Below are positions 37,479 through 46,650 of a stretch of DNA of 64,000 bases, piece after piece. A program made the position numbers and the translations under genes. The notes under the pieces are model-generated. The model was not told the origin of the DNA. It searched no databases and saw only the letters and a list, made by a program, of their open reading frames with translations. Each line of letters begins with the position of its first letter. Within the stretch, counting starts at the first letter, position 1. The stretch comes from Paenibacillaceae bacterium (GTDB lineage Bacteria; Bacillota; Bacilli; Paenibacillales; CANHGK01): contig CANHGK010000001.1 in the NCBI GenBank assembly GCA_947460235.1, positions 161,326 to 225,325 on the forward strand, read 5' to 3'.

Positions 37479-38654
37479 ATGTACGGCGCTCCCAATTTTC
37501 CATATGCAAAAAAAATCATGTTGCTCGGTTCTGGGGAACTTGGTAAAGAAGTTATTCTTGAAGCACAGCGGCTCGGCATTGAAACAATCGCCGTCGACCG
37601 ATACGAACACGCGCCCGCGATGCAGGTCGCACATCGCTTTCATGTCATCGATATGCTCGATGAACAAGCACTTCGCAATGTTATCGCCTTAGAAAAGCCA
37701 GACTTCATCGTGCCGGAAGTAGAAGCAATCAACACAGCACTTCTTGTTGATCTCGAAGCACAAGGTCAATGTGTGATCCCAACTGCCAAAGCATGTCAGC
37801 TTACAATGAACCGAGAAGGCATTCGTCGTCTCGCTGCAGAAGAACTCGGATTACCAACTGCAAACTATGAATTTGCTGACTCCTTAGCGCAACTTCGAGC
37901 GGCTGTCGAGCAGATTGGACTCCCTTGCGTCATTAAACCGATTATGAGTTCATCTGGCAAAGGTCAAAGTATATGTCGTACCGAATCAGACATCGAGACA
38001 TCGTGGACCTACGCCATGGAAGGCGCACGAACCAAATTACCACGCGTCATTGTAGAAGAATTTATTCATTTCGAATCCGAAATCACTCTGCTAACTGTGC
38101 GATCCGTATCAGGAACATTTTTCTGCCCACCAATCGGTCATGTTCAGAAAGACGGAGACTACATCGAATCGTGGCAACCACACGCGATGACTGCCGTTCA
38201 ACTTGAAAGATCTCAATCCATCGCTCAAACGATTACCGACGCGCTCGGTGGTCGCGGAATTTATGGCGTTGAACTTTTCCTCGGTCCAAATGATCAAGTG
38301 TGGTTTAGTGAAGTGTCCCCACGTCCGCATGATACAGGGATGGTCACGATGGTCAGTCAGGAATGGTCAGAATTTGCATTGCATGTTCGTGCAATTCTCG
38401 GCTTCCCAATCGAATCCATTCGCCAATGGACACCAGGGGCGAGTTATACGTTAAAAGCTACGCAATCGATGGAACATTACCAAGTATCTGGTGTCACTGA
38501 AGCGCTAACCGTTCCGGGGACACAAGTGCGTGTATTTGGTAAACCATCTGCATATCCAGGACGCCGTATCGCAGTTGCATTATCTAGTGGCGAAACGGTT
38601 TCACAGGCAAGGGAACGGGCAAAAGAGGCTGCGGACAAATTGGGCTTAATTTAA
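37479..38654 (+). CDS. purT: Formate-dependent phosphoribosylglycinamide formyltransferase
   Basis: 391 aa ATP-grasp enzyme that formylates GAR using formate and ATP, an alternative to PurN. N-terminal [11 protein letters not shown] and [14 protein letters not shown]-grasp loop [26 protein letters not shown], and metal-binding VELFLG...[19 protein letters not shown] precedes the ATG. Isolated from other pur genes and about 80 bases after ldh; no purine riboswitch is seen in that gap. Confidence 0.94.
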   Translation: MYGAPNFPYAKKIMLLGSGELGKEVILEAQRLGIETIAVDRYEHAPAMQVAHRFHVIDMLDEQALRNVIALEKPDFIVPEVEAINTALLVDLEAQGQCVIPTAKACQLTMNREGIRRLAAEELGLPTANYEFADSLAQLRAAVEQIGLPCVIKPIMSSSGKGQSICRTESDIETSWTYAMEGARTKLPRVIVEEFIHFESEITLLTVRSVSGTFFCPPIGHVQKDGDYIESWQPHAMTAVQLERSQSIAQTITDALGGRGIYGVELFLGPNDQVWFSEVSPRPHDTGMVTMVSQEWSEFALHVRAILGFPIESIRQWTPGASYTLKATQSMEHYQVSGVTEALTVPGTQVRVFGKPSAYPGRRIAVALSSGETVSQARERAKEAADKLGLI

Positions 38655-38667
38655 TATGGAATTGCAT

Positions 38668-38703
38668 AAAAAAAAGGCGCCGTCAACTTGCGGCGCCTTT
38701 TTG
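38668..38703. terminator. Shared terminator between purT and the feo operon
   Basis: AAAAAGGCGCCG, 7-base loop, CGGCGCCTTTTT. Strong stem with U-run in both directions, between convergent purT and the feo genes. Confidence 0.93.
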
Positions 38704-38704
38704 T

Positions 38705-38863
38705 TTATTCTTTTATATCCGTTATCACCGAACATCCTACCTGACAAGATTTTTGTACCGAACACGATGCGCATTTACCTTGCTTGCTTTTCTGCACGTA
38801 ACGCACGATTGTCCACGCCGCATATCCAAAAATCAATACGCCTACCAAAATATTAAACAACAC
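38705..38863 (-). CDS. FeoB-associated cysteine-rich membrane protein
   Basis: 52 aa: a single N-terminal membrane helix (MLFNILVGVLIFGYAAWTIV), a basic stretch, then KCASCSVQKSCQVGC with four cysteines. This is the typical layout of the small protein that follows feoB in many Firmicutes and may handle ferrous iron near the pore. GTG start with GGAGGTGA seven bases upstream; a further GTG lies inside that site. It begins 18 bases after the feoB stop and is probably co-transcribed. Confidence 0.85.
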   Translation of the reverse strand: MLFNILVGVLIFGYAAWTIVRYVQKSKQGKCASCSVQKSCQVGCSVITDIKE

Positions 38864-38881
38864 CGCATTCACCTCCGATGA

Positions 38882-40897
38882 CTACACGCCAAACCCGAGC
38901 AACTTCCCGCCTTGATATACGACCAACGCCAAAATGTACGCAATAACGAGCGCATAGCCCACAGAAAACCACGTCCATTTTGTCGAACCCGTTTCCTTCC
39001 GGATCACTGCCACCGTCGCAAGACAAGGAACATATAGTAATACAAATACCATAAAAGAATATGCGCTTAGCGGTGTAAAAGCCTGGCCAATTGCAGTTGC
39101 TAATGTCCCCGCGTCAGGTGCAGCATAAATAATATTCATCGTAGAAACGACCACTTCTTTTGCCAAAAATCCAGTAATTAGCGCAACGCCTGCTTGCCAA
39201 GTTCCAAAACCGATCGGTGCAAATACAGGAGCAATCCACCCACCGATGATCGCGAGTAAACTTTCATTCATTTGGACATGCGCACCTGTTGGTCCAAGAT
39301 AACTAAGCAACCAAATGAGCACGGAACCTCCGAAAATAAATGTTCCTGCTTTTCGTACGAAGCCCTTTCCTTTTTCCCACGTACTTCGCCACAACGTTTT
39401 CCATTGGGGAACGCGATAAGGAGGCAACTCGATAAAGAACATCCCCGTACCACTTACCCCTGCAAATAGCGAAAACACCTTGGCCAGTACGAGTGCAACA
39501 ATGATGCCCAGCAAATACAGGGAGAATACAACCATCGATTGATTCGCCGCAAAAAACGTTCCTGCAAACAAACTGTATACCGGCAAGCGTGCCGAACACG
39601 ACATTAACGGCGTCAATAAAATCGTAAACAATCGCTCGCGCGGCTGTTCGATCGTCCGAGCCGCCATAACACCAGGCACATTACACCCAAATCCGATGAT
39701 CATTGGAATAAATGCCTTGCCATTTAATCCGAACAATTGCATGATTCGATCCATCACAAACGCAACTCGTGCCATATATCCGGAATCTTCGATAAATGAA
39801 ATCATCATAAACAACAAAAAGATTTGCGGCACAAATACAAGCACTCCGCCAACGCCACTGATAATTCCATTTGTGATAACTGCAATGATAAAATCTGATG
39901 CACCTTGCGAAATTAAAAACTGGTTCATCCAAGGCGAAACATCCTGATCTAACCATATGGACAACACATCGGAAAGCGGTGTTCCAACCCAATCGAATGT
40001 CACCTTAAAAATTAAAAACATAAATATCAAAAAAACGGGAGCTCCGAGCAATGGATGTGTGACAATACGATCTAGTTGCTGTGTACGCGTAACCATACGC
40101 GCGTTTACTCGCTGTTCCACCACTTGAACCATATCTGAAATGAGTACGGATCGAACCATTCGGAAATATTGAGATAACGATTTGACAGATTGAATCTCAA
40201 TAATTTGTTCTTCTAAAGTAATGCGGTGTCCGTTCAATTGGTCGAGCAATCCCCGAACCGTTAACCAGCTTTCTACGGCAGCATTTCCTTCTAAATACTG
40301 AATCGCAATCCAACGTGCTGGCACAGTATGCTCATCGCCTACGATTTTCTCGATTTGAAGGATCATCGGTTCAACAAGCGGACCATAATCAATAAAAAAA
40401 GACGGTTTCGTTTCTCCGCCCAATCGTGTAATCTCAGTTTTCACATCATTGCATCCTTCTCCGGATCGCGCAATGATTGGTGTAACAGGTATGTTCAATT
40501 GTTCGGCCAACTTCACTGCATCCACTTTAATTCCGCGATTGCGCGCCACGTCAATCATATTTAATGCAATTAACATTGGCTTCTGCAGTTCTAGTAGTTG
40601 CAATGTTACATACAAACTCCGATTAAGCTGGGCTGCATCGACAATATTCAAAATGCCATCAACTGGCACTTCCAGTAAGCAATTCGTAACGACTGCTTCG
40701 TCTGCCGACACTGGATTAATCGAATACAAACCGGGTAAATCAATGATCTGCTCTTCAGAAACACCGGACAGAACACCAACTTTTTTCTCAACAGTAACAC
40801 CCGGCCAATTTCCTACATATTCATAAGAACCTGTAATGCTATTAAAAAGCGTAGTCTTCCCGCAATTCGGGTTCCCGACAAGTGCCGTTTGTTTCAT
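38882..40897 (-). CDS. feoB: Ferrous iron transport protein B
   Basis: 671 aa. N-terminal G-protein domain with GNPNCGKTTLFN (G1), GVTVEKK (G2), IDLPGLYS (G3) and NMIDVA (G4); a GDI-like helical part; then ~8-10 membrane helices with two gate repeats (GFGCNVPGVMA and TGFLAKEVVV). The ATG at 40897 overlaps the feoA stop (ATGA); in-frame codons upstream lie within feoA. Imports Fe2+ under iron limitation. Confidence 0.96.
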   Translation of the reverse strand: MKQTALVGNPNCGKTTLFNSITGSYEYVGNWPGVTVEKKVGVLSGVSEEQIIDLPGLYSINPVSADEAVVTNCLLEVPVDGILNIVDAAQLNRSLYVTLQLLELQKPMLIALNMIDVARNRGIKVDAVKLAEQLNIPVTPIIARSGEGCNDVKTEITRLGGETKPSFFIDYGPLVEPMILQIEKIVGDEHTVPARWIAIQYLEGNAAVESWLTVRGLLDQLNGHRITLEEQIIEIQSVKSLSQYFRMVRSVLISDMVQVVEQRVNARMVTRTQQLDRIVTHPLLGAPVFLIFMFLIFKVTFDWVGTPLSDVLSIWLDQDVSPWMNQFLISQGASDFIIAVITNGIISGVGGVLVFVPQIFLLFMMISFIEDSGYMARVAFVMDRIMQLFGLNGKAFIPMIIGFGCNVPGVMAARTIEQPRERLFTILLTPLMSCSARLPVYSLFAGTFFAANQSMVVFSLYLLGIIVALVLAKVFSLFAGVSGTGMFFIELPPYRVPQWKTLWRSTWEKGKGFVRKAGTFIFGGSVLIWLLSYLGPTGAHVQMNESLLAIIGGWIAPVFAPIGFGTWQAGVALITGFLAKEVVVSTMNIIYAAPDAGTLATAIGQAFTPLSAYSFMVFVLLYVPCLATVAVIRKETGSTKWTWFSVGYALVIAYILALVVYQGGKLLGFGV

Positions 40898-41124
40898 ACT
40901 CGTTCCACCTGGATACATGCCGCATCGTTCCGGCGAATACAAATCGATTGATTTGCACATTCCAAAGCGACTGGTCCACCTAATGGCGCCTTACAAGTGA
41001 TCAAAATTTCTGCATCTTCAGCAATGCCCATATCCATCAAACGACGGCAAAGCATTTCATTCTCAATGCAAATCTCCTTCACTTTCGCTTTCATCCCCGG
41101 TTTCAGTTCGTTAAGGAACATCAT
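40894..41124 (-). CDS. feoA: Ferrous iron transport protein A
   Basis: 76 aa SH3-like cytosolic partner of FeoB. LNELKPGMKAKV, CRRLMDMGIAEDAEI, APLGGPVAL and SICIRRNDA are family features. First gene of the feo operon, directly behind a Fur box. Confidence 0.94.
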   Translation of the reverse strand: MMFLNELKPGMKAKVKEICIENEMLCRRLMDMGIAEDAEILITCKAPLGGPVALECANQSICIRRNDAACIQVERV

Positions 41125-41155
41125 CTACACCCATCCGTTCGTATCATCATATCGT

Positions 41156-41170
41156 TGAGAATGATTATCA
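41156..41170 (-). promoter_or_regulatory. Fur box of the feo operon
   Basis: TGAGAAT-G-ATTATCA differs at one position from the Bacillus 7-1-7 Fur consensus TGATAAT-N-ATTATCA. It lies just downstream of the predicted start point, consistent with iron repression. Confidence 0.85.
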
Positions 41171-41182
41171 ATATCTTTTCAT

Positions 41183-41212
41183 ATAATATCAGATTTTCAG
41201 CCATAAAGTAAA
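41183..41212 (-). promoter_or_regulatory. Sigma-A promoter of feoAB
   Basis: On the minus strand TTTACT, 18-base spacer, TATTAT; start near 41176, adjoining the Fur box. Confidence 0.6.
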
Positions 41213-41233
41213 GGACATCGGTCACTCCAAACG

Positions 41234-41279
41234 AAAAAGACCGTTTTCGCGGACATAATTTCTCCACGAAAACGGTCTT
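41234..41279 (-). terminator. Terminator after the second PilZ gene
   Basis: AAGACCGTTTTCG and CGAAAACGGTCTT form a 13-base stem with a U-run on the minus strand. Confidence 0.9.
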
Positions 41280-41291
41280 CAACAAGCAGAT

Positions 41292-41912
41292 TTATTTCGG
41301 TGCTTGCATTTCACCGAAAAAGCTTGCTAAGAAGTGCACAAGCCATGATTTTTTTGTTAGAATATTCTGCTCCATCAGGATCCATTTTCTCAATTGATCA
41401 AAATTTTCTTGCTCAATTGCAGAAATGGTGGATCCATAACGGTATTGACCATCTGGCGTTGCAAATTCGTTCACCAATTTTACTTTCGCTTCAATATTGT
41501 ATTCTTTTTCCTGAATGAAAATTTTGTGTACGCTGCTCAGATCTTGCATTTTTACTGGAGTCACAATCCCGAAGCCATTAAAACTGACATCAAGAATCGA
41601 GATATTTGTTAATCCAGGTACACTCGGATTCATACTTTTGATTTTACCGGGAACGTTCACAGTATACCGCGTAAACTGACGACGATCATTTAAAAACGTA
41701 GACTGATGCAACGGAATCAATAAAAATAACGTTGAATTGGTCTTTTTTACGATCGGCGCACAAATTTTGTTATCATCCTGCTTAAGAAAAACGATATCGC
41801 CCACACGATAACTAGATGTTCCAGATATGCTCACTTCAAGGATCTCTCCTTCAAAGTTAACGGCCTCACACATTGTGGAGTTTTCCTTAAACAGAAGTTC
41901 AAATTGAGCCAT
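41292..41912 (-). CDS. PilZ-domain c-di-GMP-binding protein (copy 2)
   Basis: 206 aa. An N-terminal YcgR-like beta domain (~1-95) precedes PilZ, with the c-di-GMP motif RRQFTRY (RxxxR) and DVSFNGFG (DxSxxG). Paralogue of the neighbour at 42050-42673: both share FLNDRR, the internal layout and an LTEQN/LMEQN...KKSW ending. Probably a c-di-GMP effector for motility or exopolysaccharide, but no flagellar gene is nearby. Confidence 0.83.
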   Translation of the reverse strand: MAQFELLFKENSTMCEAVNFEGEILEVSISGTSSYRVGDIVFLKQDDNKICAPIVKKTNSTLFLLIPLHQSTFLNDRRQFTRYTVNVPGKIKSMNPSVPGLTNISILDVSFNGFGIVTPVKMQDLSSVHKIFIQEKEYNIEAKVKLVNEFATPDGQYRYGSTISAIEQENFDQLRKWILMEQNILTKKSWLVHFLASFFGEMQAPK

Positions 41913-41990
41913 GAGTGATTCCTCTTTTCCGTCTGAAAAGGTATTGCTTTATAATTCAACTTCATAATTGTATTTTCCTGCTATCCAATT

Positions 41991-42034
41991 AAAAAAAGGA
42001 TATTTTACAATCCATTTAGATTGTAAAATATCCT
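41991..42034 (-). terminator. Terminator between the two PilZ genes
   Basis: AGGATATTTTACAATC and GATTGTAAAATATCCT form a 16-base perfect stem, followed by TTTTTT on the minus strand. Confidence 0.9.
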
Positions 42035-42049
42035 CTCCTTTACTAGCGA

Positions 42050-42673
42050 TTAATTGTATTTTCTTAAATCAATTTTAGAGAAAATGGTGTGTACCAAATT
42101 GTGAAACCAAGATTTTTTAGAAATCACATTTTGTTCCGTCAAAATGAATTTACGCAACAAATCAAAACAATCTTGATCGATGAACGTAACTACTGTCCCG
42201 TAGCGCATTCCATTCGATACTTGCGTTCCATTGATGATGTTCAATTTTGCTTCAATAGTTTTGTTGTCAAAATCGAAGAAAATTTTCTCAAGCGTGCTGT
42301 TCTCCGCAAAGCGTTGAGCAACAATAAACCCGAATCCTTTCAGACTCACGTCCGTCATTTGCACATCATAAACAGCGTGCATGCCGGATTCGTTCACTTT
42401 AATTTTCGCAGGCACATCCACGTTATAACGTGGGAAGTTTCGACGGTCATTTAAGAAAGTATCCATCGTCAACGGCACCAATACGTAAATAGAGTTACTA
42501 CTTTTACGCACGATTGGAGCACTTTGGCGTTGTCCACCTTGTTGGAGGAAAATCACATCGCCTACCTTGAAATTCGTCACACTACTTAACCCAACTTCCA
42601 ATACTTCCCCTTCAAAACTGAGCAATGTACAGTCTTGAACCAATTGTCCATAACGAAGCTCCAATTTATCCAT
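42050..42673 (-). CDS. PilZ-domain c-di-GMP-binding protein (copy 1)
   Basis: 207 aa. An N-terminal YcgR-like domain is followed by PilZ with RRNFPRY and DVSLKGFG. Same architecture as the downstream copy. Each copy has its own terminator, so the two are probably expressed separately. The start is supported by GGGGGGAT upstream of the ATG. Confidence 0.83.
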   Translation of the reverse strand: MDKLELRYGQLVQDCTLLSFEGEVLEVGLSSVTNFKVGDVIFLQQGGQRQSAPIVRKSSNSIYVLVPLTMDTFLNDRRNFPRYNVDVPAKIKVNESGMHAVYDVQMTDVSLKGFGFIVAQRFAENSTLEKIFFDFDNKTIEAKLNIINGTQVSNGMRYGTVVTFIDQDCFDLLRKFILTEQNVISKKSWFHNLVHTIFSKIDLRKYN

Positions 42674-42794
42674 TGGAATCCCCCCTCAAGCATTATTATA
42701 ATTTTAAATGAATATTCACAATCTTGCAACAAATTCGTTGCGCATCGGACAAATATACTTCGTACTTTCCGATGAGAATCGACAAGACCTTAAT

Positions 42795-43448
42795 TTATTT
42801 AATTCCACATAGCACTTCTAAATCCTTCAACGTTTTCACCCAAAATGTTGGCTGATATTTTTCTAGCTCATCTTTCGTTTTTAGTGACCATTCAACCGCA
42901 ACTGTGCTAATCCCTGCCGCCCGTGCACTTGCCAAATCTGCTGAACTATCACCGACCATTAGTAATTGACTCGGCATCAAATTCATATTTTTCATAGCAA
43001 CGCGCATCGGTTCCGGATGCGGCTTCGGATTTCGTACATCTTCGATGGTAACCATCGATTCAAAATGATGCAATACTTTGTATAAACTTAATCCCAATTC
43101 GGAAGTGTAGCGCATTTTCGACGTCACTACTCCTAGGCGATATCCCGCCTGATGTAATGACATGATCACTTCTTGCAAATCCGGAAACGGCTTCACATAT
43201 CGATCGTGATTATACAAATTGAACTTGCGATAAATTCTAACGAGATCATGAACATCTTCACGCCCGGTAAATCGGCGCATTTGTTCCCAAAGTGGCATGC
43301 CCATTAACGGAATCATATCTTCGCGACTCCACTGCTTAATTCCTGCTGTTTCAAACACATGTTCAAAAGATCTCAAAATTAAATCATTCGTATCAATTAA
43401 TGTTCCATCCAAATCAAATAAAATTGCTTCCCATCGTTTGCCGCTCAT
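42795..43448 (-). CDS. ppaX: HAD phosphatase, PpaX-type pyrophosphatase
   Basis: 217 aa. HAD motif I ILFDLDGTLIDT, motif II VVTSK, motif III KPHPEP and motif IV MVGDSSADLASA. In Bacillus PpaX hydrolyses the pyrophosphate released when HPrK removes phosphate from P-Ser-HPr, and it lies downstream of hprK-lgt as here. It overlaps the lgt stop by four bases. Confidence 0.88.
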   Translation of the reverse strand: MSGKRWEAILFDLDGTLIDTNDLILRSFEHVFETAGIKQWSREDMIPLMGMPLWEQMRRFTGREDVHDLVRIYRKFNLYNHDRYVKPFPDLQEVIMSLHQAGYRLGVVTSKMRYTSELGLSLYKVLHHFESMVTIEDVRNPKPHPEPMRVAMKNMNLMPSQLLMVGDSSADLASARAAGISTVAVEWSLKTKDELEKYQPTFWVKTLKDLEVLCGIK

Positions 43449-44365
43449 ACCGTCATCCCGCTTTTCTTTGCTTCAACTTTTGAAGACACAACCGGATCAG
43501 AATATTTCGGTAAATTCATCGTTTTCCGACGTACCACAATTAGCGTAATTACCACAATTAAAATGATCATTGAAATTAATTGCGCCATACGCACATTTCC
43601 ATCTGGCAACGCCCCAGCTTCGAACATGCCATTTAGCGGAGACCATAACCAATTAAAAAATGTTGCAACCGAATTCGGCAACGTTACCGTCAAACTATCC
43701 GTACGGAACCCTTCCACATAAAAACGCCCTAGTGAATACCATCCAAAGTAAATCAGCAACAATTCCCCAGCACGAATCCAGTTCGTTCGACGAATGATAA
43801 ACAAAACAATAATCCCTATGATATTCCACAACATCTCATACAAAAATGTCGGATGATGAAAAACACCACCAATGTTCATTTGTGCAACAATCCAATTCGG
43901 CAAATGTAACTGGTCTCGCAAAAACGATTCACTTACCGCACTGCCGTATGCTTCCTGGTTCATAAAATTACCCCAACGCCCAATAATTTGACCGATAATT
44001 AAGCTCGGCGCACAAATATCAGCCACCCGCCAAAAATTATAACCATTTCGCACAATCACCGCACCACCACCAATTAAGGCCCCAATCAGTGCTCCATGAA
44101 TCGCAATTCCGCCATGCCAAATCGAGAGCATGTCTCCAAGCGAGTGATAATCCTTCAAATTAAATAAAACATAATAGACTCGAGCACAAAGCACTGCGGT
44201 GGGCAATCCGATTAAAACGATATCCATAAAAAAATCGGCGGGCAATTTAAAACGTCTTCCTTCGATAATCGCAAGCAAAAGTCCCATAAACGCACCGGTC
44301 CCGATTAGCAATCCGTACCACCGTATGTCAATAAACCCCAATGAAATTGCTATCGGATTATACAT
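43445..44365 (-). CDS. lgt: Prolipoprotein diacylglyceryl transferase
   Basis: 306 aa, about seven membrane helices. Transfers diacylglycerol from phosphatidylglycerol to the lipobox Cys. Signature HGGIAIHGALIG and GRWGNFMNQEAYG are present. Needed for maturation of lipoproteins such as the one encoded at 34767-35597. Lies between hprK and ppaX. Confidence 0.96.
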   Translation of the reverse strand: MYNPIAISLGFIDIRWYGLLIGTGAFMGLLLAIIEGRRFKLPADFFMDIVLIGLPTAVLCARVYYVLFNLKDYHSLGDMLSIWHGGIAIHGALIGALIGGGAVIVRNGYNFWRVADICAPSLIIGQIIGRWGNFMNQEAYGSAVSESFLRDQLHLPNWIVAQMNIGGVFHHPTFLYEMLWNIIGIIVLFIIRRTNWIRAGELLLIYFGWYSLGRFYVEGFRTDSLTVTLPNSVATFFNWLWSPLNGMFEAGALPDGNVRMAQLISMIILIVVITLIVVRRKTMNLPKYSDPVVSSKVEAKKSGMTV

Positions 44366-44393
44366 TTTGCTCTCCCCGTCTCTCTATCAAAAC

Positions 44394-45338
44394 TCAATCG
44401 CTATCTTCCATCTCTTCATTCATCGTTTCTGTTAACTTATTTGCAAATTGAAGCGCGGCGTTATACCCCATCCGTTTGAGACGATAATTCATTGCAGCCA
44501 CTTCAATGATGACCGCCAAATTCCGTCCCGGTCTTACCGGAATGGTCACTTGTGGAATACTCGTATCTAATATTTTTGTCGTCTCTTCATCGATTCCTAA
44601 GCGATCATAGCTTTTGTCTGGTTGCCAGTTCTCCAGTCGAACAATGACCGTCACACGTTTTTCATTCCTAACCGCACCTGCTCCAAATAACGTCATAACG
44701 TTGATAATGCCAACCCCACGAATCTCCAACAGGTGTTTAATTAATTCAGGCGCAACTCCAAATAAAATATGATCTGTCGTTTGTCTGATTTCTACCGCAT
44801 CGTCGGCAATTAAGCGATGCCCACGTTTCACGAGCTCAAGTGCGGTTTCGCTCTTTCCAATTCCGCTACTGCCCATAATTAAAACGCCAATACCATAAAC
44901 GTCTACAAGCACACCATGAACAGTCGTACGCGGTGCTAAATCATTTTCAAGAAATCCAGTAATCCTGCTCGAAAGAATTGTCGTTGCGATCGGGCTACGC
45001 AAAACAGGAATACCCGCTTTTTCAGCTGCCGCACAAATTTCCAACGGAACTTCTAGATTCCTACTAATACAAATACACGGCGTCACATCATCAAACAATT
45101 GTTTTGCACGCTCGGATTTCTCATCTTCTGATAATGTCTGAAAAAAACTCAATTCCGTCCTGCCCAGAATTTGCACGCGTTCGCTCGGATAATATGTAAA
45201 ATATCCTGCCATTTCTAGCCCAGGACGATACAAATCTGGAACAGTAATGTTTCGTTTTAGGCCACCTGTACCAGCGACAACTTCCATTTTGAAATGATTA
45301 ACGAGTTCAGAAACTTTCACTTTCGCTGACAAGAACAA
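44394..45338 (-). CDS. hprK: HPr kinase/phosphorylase
   Basis: 314 aa. Phosphorylates and dephosphorylates Ser46 of HPr/Crh, controlling catabolite repression. P-loop [14 protein letters not shown], the [11 protein letters not shown] segment, and signature [20 protein letters not shown] start with AGAGG five bases before it is the best reading. Works on the Crh encoded at 14057-14323. Confidence 0.96.
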   Translation of the reverse strand: MFLSAKVKVSELVNHFKMEVVAGTGGLKRNITVPDLYRPGLEMAGYFTYYPSERVQILGRTELSFFQTLSEDEKSERAKQLFDDVTPCICISRNLEVPLEICAAAEKAGIPVLRSPIATTILSSRITGFLENDLAPRTTVHGVLVDVYGIGVLIMGSSGIGKSETALELVKRGHRLIADDAVEIRQTTDHILFGVAPELIKHLLEIRGVGIINVMTLFGAGAVRNEKRVTVIVRLENWQPDKSYDRLGIDEETTKILDTSIPQVTIPVRPGRNLAVIIEVAAMNYRLKRMGYNAALQFANKLTETMNEEMEDSD

Positions 45339-45361
45339 TCATTCCTCTCCCGATATGTGTT

Positions 45362-45393
45362 AAAAAAGCACCGGAAGATACCCTCCGGTGCAA
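45362..45393 (-). terminator. Terminator after the MsmX/UgpC-type ATPase gene
   Basis: GCACCGGA and TCCGGTGC stem followed by TTTTTT on the minus strand. Confidence 0.88.
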
Positions 45394-45405
45394 TTGTGAT
45401 CAAAC

Positions 45406-46545
45406 TTATTTGCTTAAACCATAATGTTCAGGACCAAGAATTGCGCGTTGCGAGTCTTTGTCAAACAAATGTACTTTATCTGTGTCAATCGCAAGGCTAA
45501 TTGAAGAACCTTCTTCCAAACCTTGACGAGGGTTAATCCGTGCAACCACTGGCTCAGTACCAACGCCAGTAAGGTATAAATACACTTCAGCACCAAGATT
45601 TTCTTTCACGTCGATTTGCGTATAAATCACACTTCCTGGATTTGCGCGGATATAATCAGCATCATCCAAAATATGCTCCGGACGAATGCCAAGAATTACC
45701 TCGGAATTTACGAGACCTTTCTCGATCAAGGCTCTTGCTTTTCCGTCTGGCATTACAAGATCAATTCCATTCGCGCGGAACGTTACTTTTCCCGTTTGAT
45801 TTGTTACAACACCACTAATAAAGTTCATCGCTGGTGATCCGATAAATCCTGCAACAAAAATATTATGTGGATATGTGTAAATGTTATCCGGTGTATCTGC
45901 TTGTTGAACGATACCATCCTTCATAACAACGATCCGATCGCCCATCGTCATTGCTTCGATTTGGTCATGTGTAACATAAATGATTGTCGTTTGCAGACGT
46001 TTATGCAATTTACTAATCTCAGCGCGCATTTGAACGCGAAGTTTCGCATCAAGATTTGATAACGGCTCGTCCATCAAGAACACTTGTGGTTCACGAACGA
46101 TCGCGCGTCCCAAAGCAACACGTTGACGTTGTCCACCGGACAATGCTTTTGGTTTACGCTCTAACAAATGGGAGATATCCAAAATTTGCGCCGCTTCGCG
46201 AACGCGAAGATCGATTTCTGCCGGCTTAAAATTACGCAATTTCAAACCAAATGCCATATTCTCATAAACAGTCATATGTGGGTACAACGCGTAGGATTGG
46301 AAAACCATCGCAATGTCGCGGTCTTTTGGCGCAATGTCGTTAACCAAACGATCGCCAATCCACAATTCTCCGTCAGTAATATCTTCAAGTCCTGCGATCA
46401 TACGAAGCGTCGTTGATTTACCGCAACCGGATGGTCCAACAAGAACGATAAACTCTTTGTCTTTGATTTTAAGATTGAAATCATTAACGATAATTGCACC
46501 ATTACCATAACGCTTATAAATATTATTTAACTGTAAGCCTGCCAT
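45406..46545 (-). CDS. Sugar ABC transporter ATPase (MsmX/UgpC type)
   Basis: 379 aa. Walker A GPSGCGKSTTLRMIAG, signature LSGGQRQRVALGRAIVR, Walker B VFLMDEPLSNLD and a C-terminal TOBE-like regulatory domain (~240-370). In Bacillus MsmX serves several sugar transporters. Here the gene is alone, without permease or binding protein, which supports a shared-ATPase role. Clear AGGGAGGC ribosome binding site. Confidence 0.9.
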   Translation of the reverse strand: MAGLQLNNIYKRYGNGAIIVNDFNLKIKDKEFIVLVGPSGCGKSTTLRMIAGLEDITDGELWIGDRLVNDIAPKDRDIAMVFQSYALYPHMTVYENMAFGLKLRNFKPAEIDLRVREAAQILDISHLLERKPKALSGGQRQRVALGRAIVREPQVFLMDEPLSNLDAKLRVQMRAEISKLHKRLQTTIIYVTHDQIEAMTMGDRIVVMKDGIVQQADTPDNIYTYPHNIFVAGFIGSPAMNFISGVVTNQTGKVTFRANGIDLVMPDGKARALIEKGLVNSEVILGIRPEHILDDADYIRANPGSVIYTQIDVKENLGAEVYLYLTGVGTEPVVARINPRQGLEEGSSISLAIDTDKVHLFDKDSQRAILGPEHYGLSK

Positions 46546-46650
46546 TTGGAATTGGCCTCCCTTAATCTATCGATCTTTTTATCTTTACCTCGACTATCAT
46601 AACCCTGCCCCATGGTTTTTTCCATATACAAAACAAACAAAAATAATTAT

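Noticed and set aside
38656..38856. Plus-strand frame of 66 codons after purT
   Set aside because: It runs through the purT terminator and is antisense to the cysteine-rich FeoB-associated gene.
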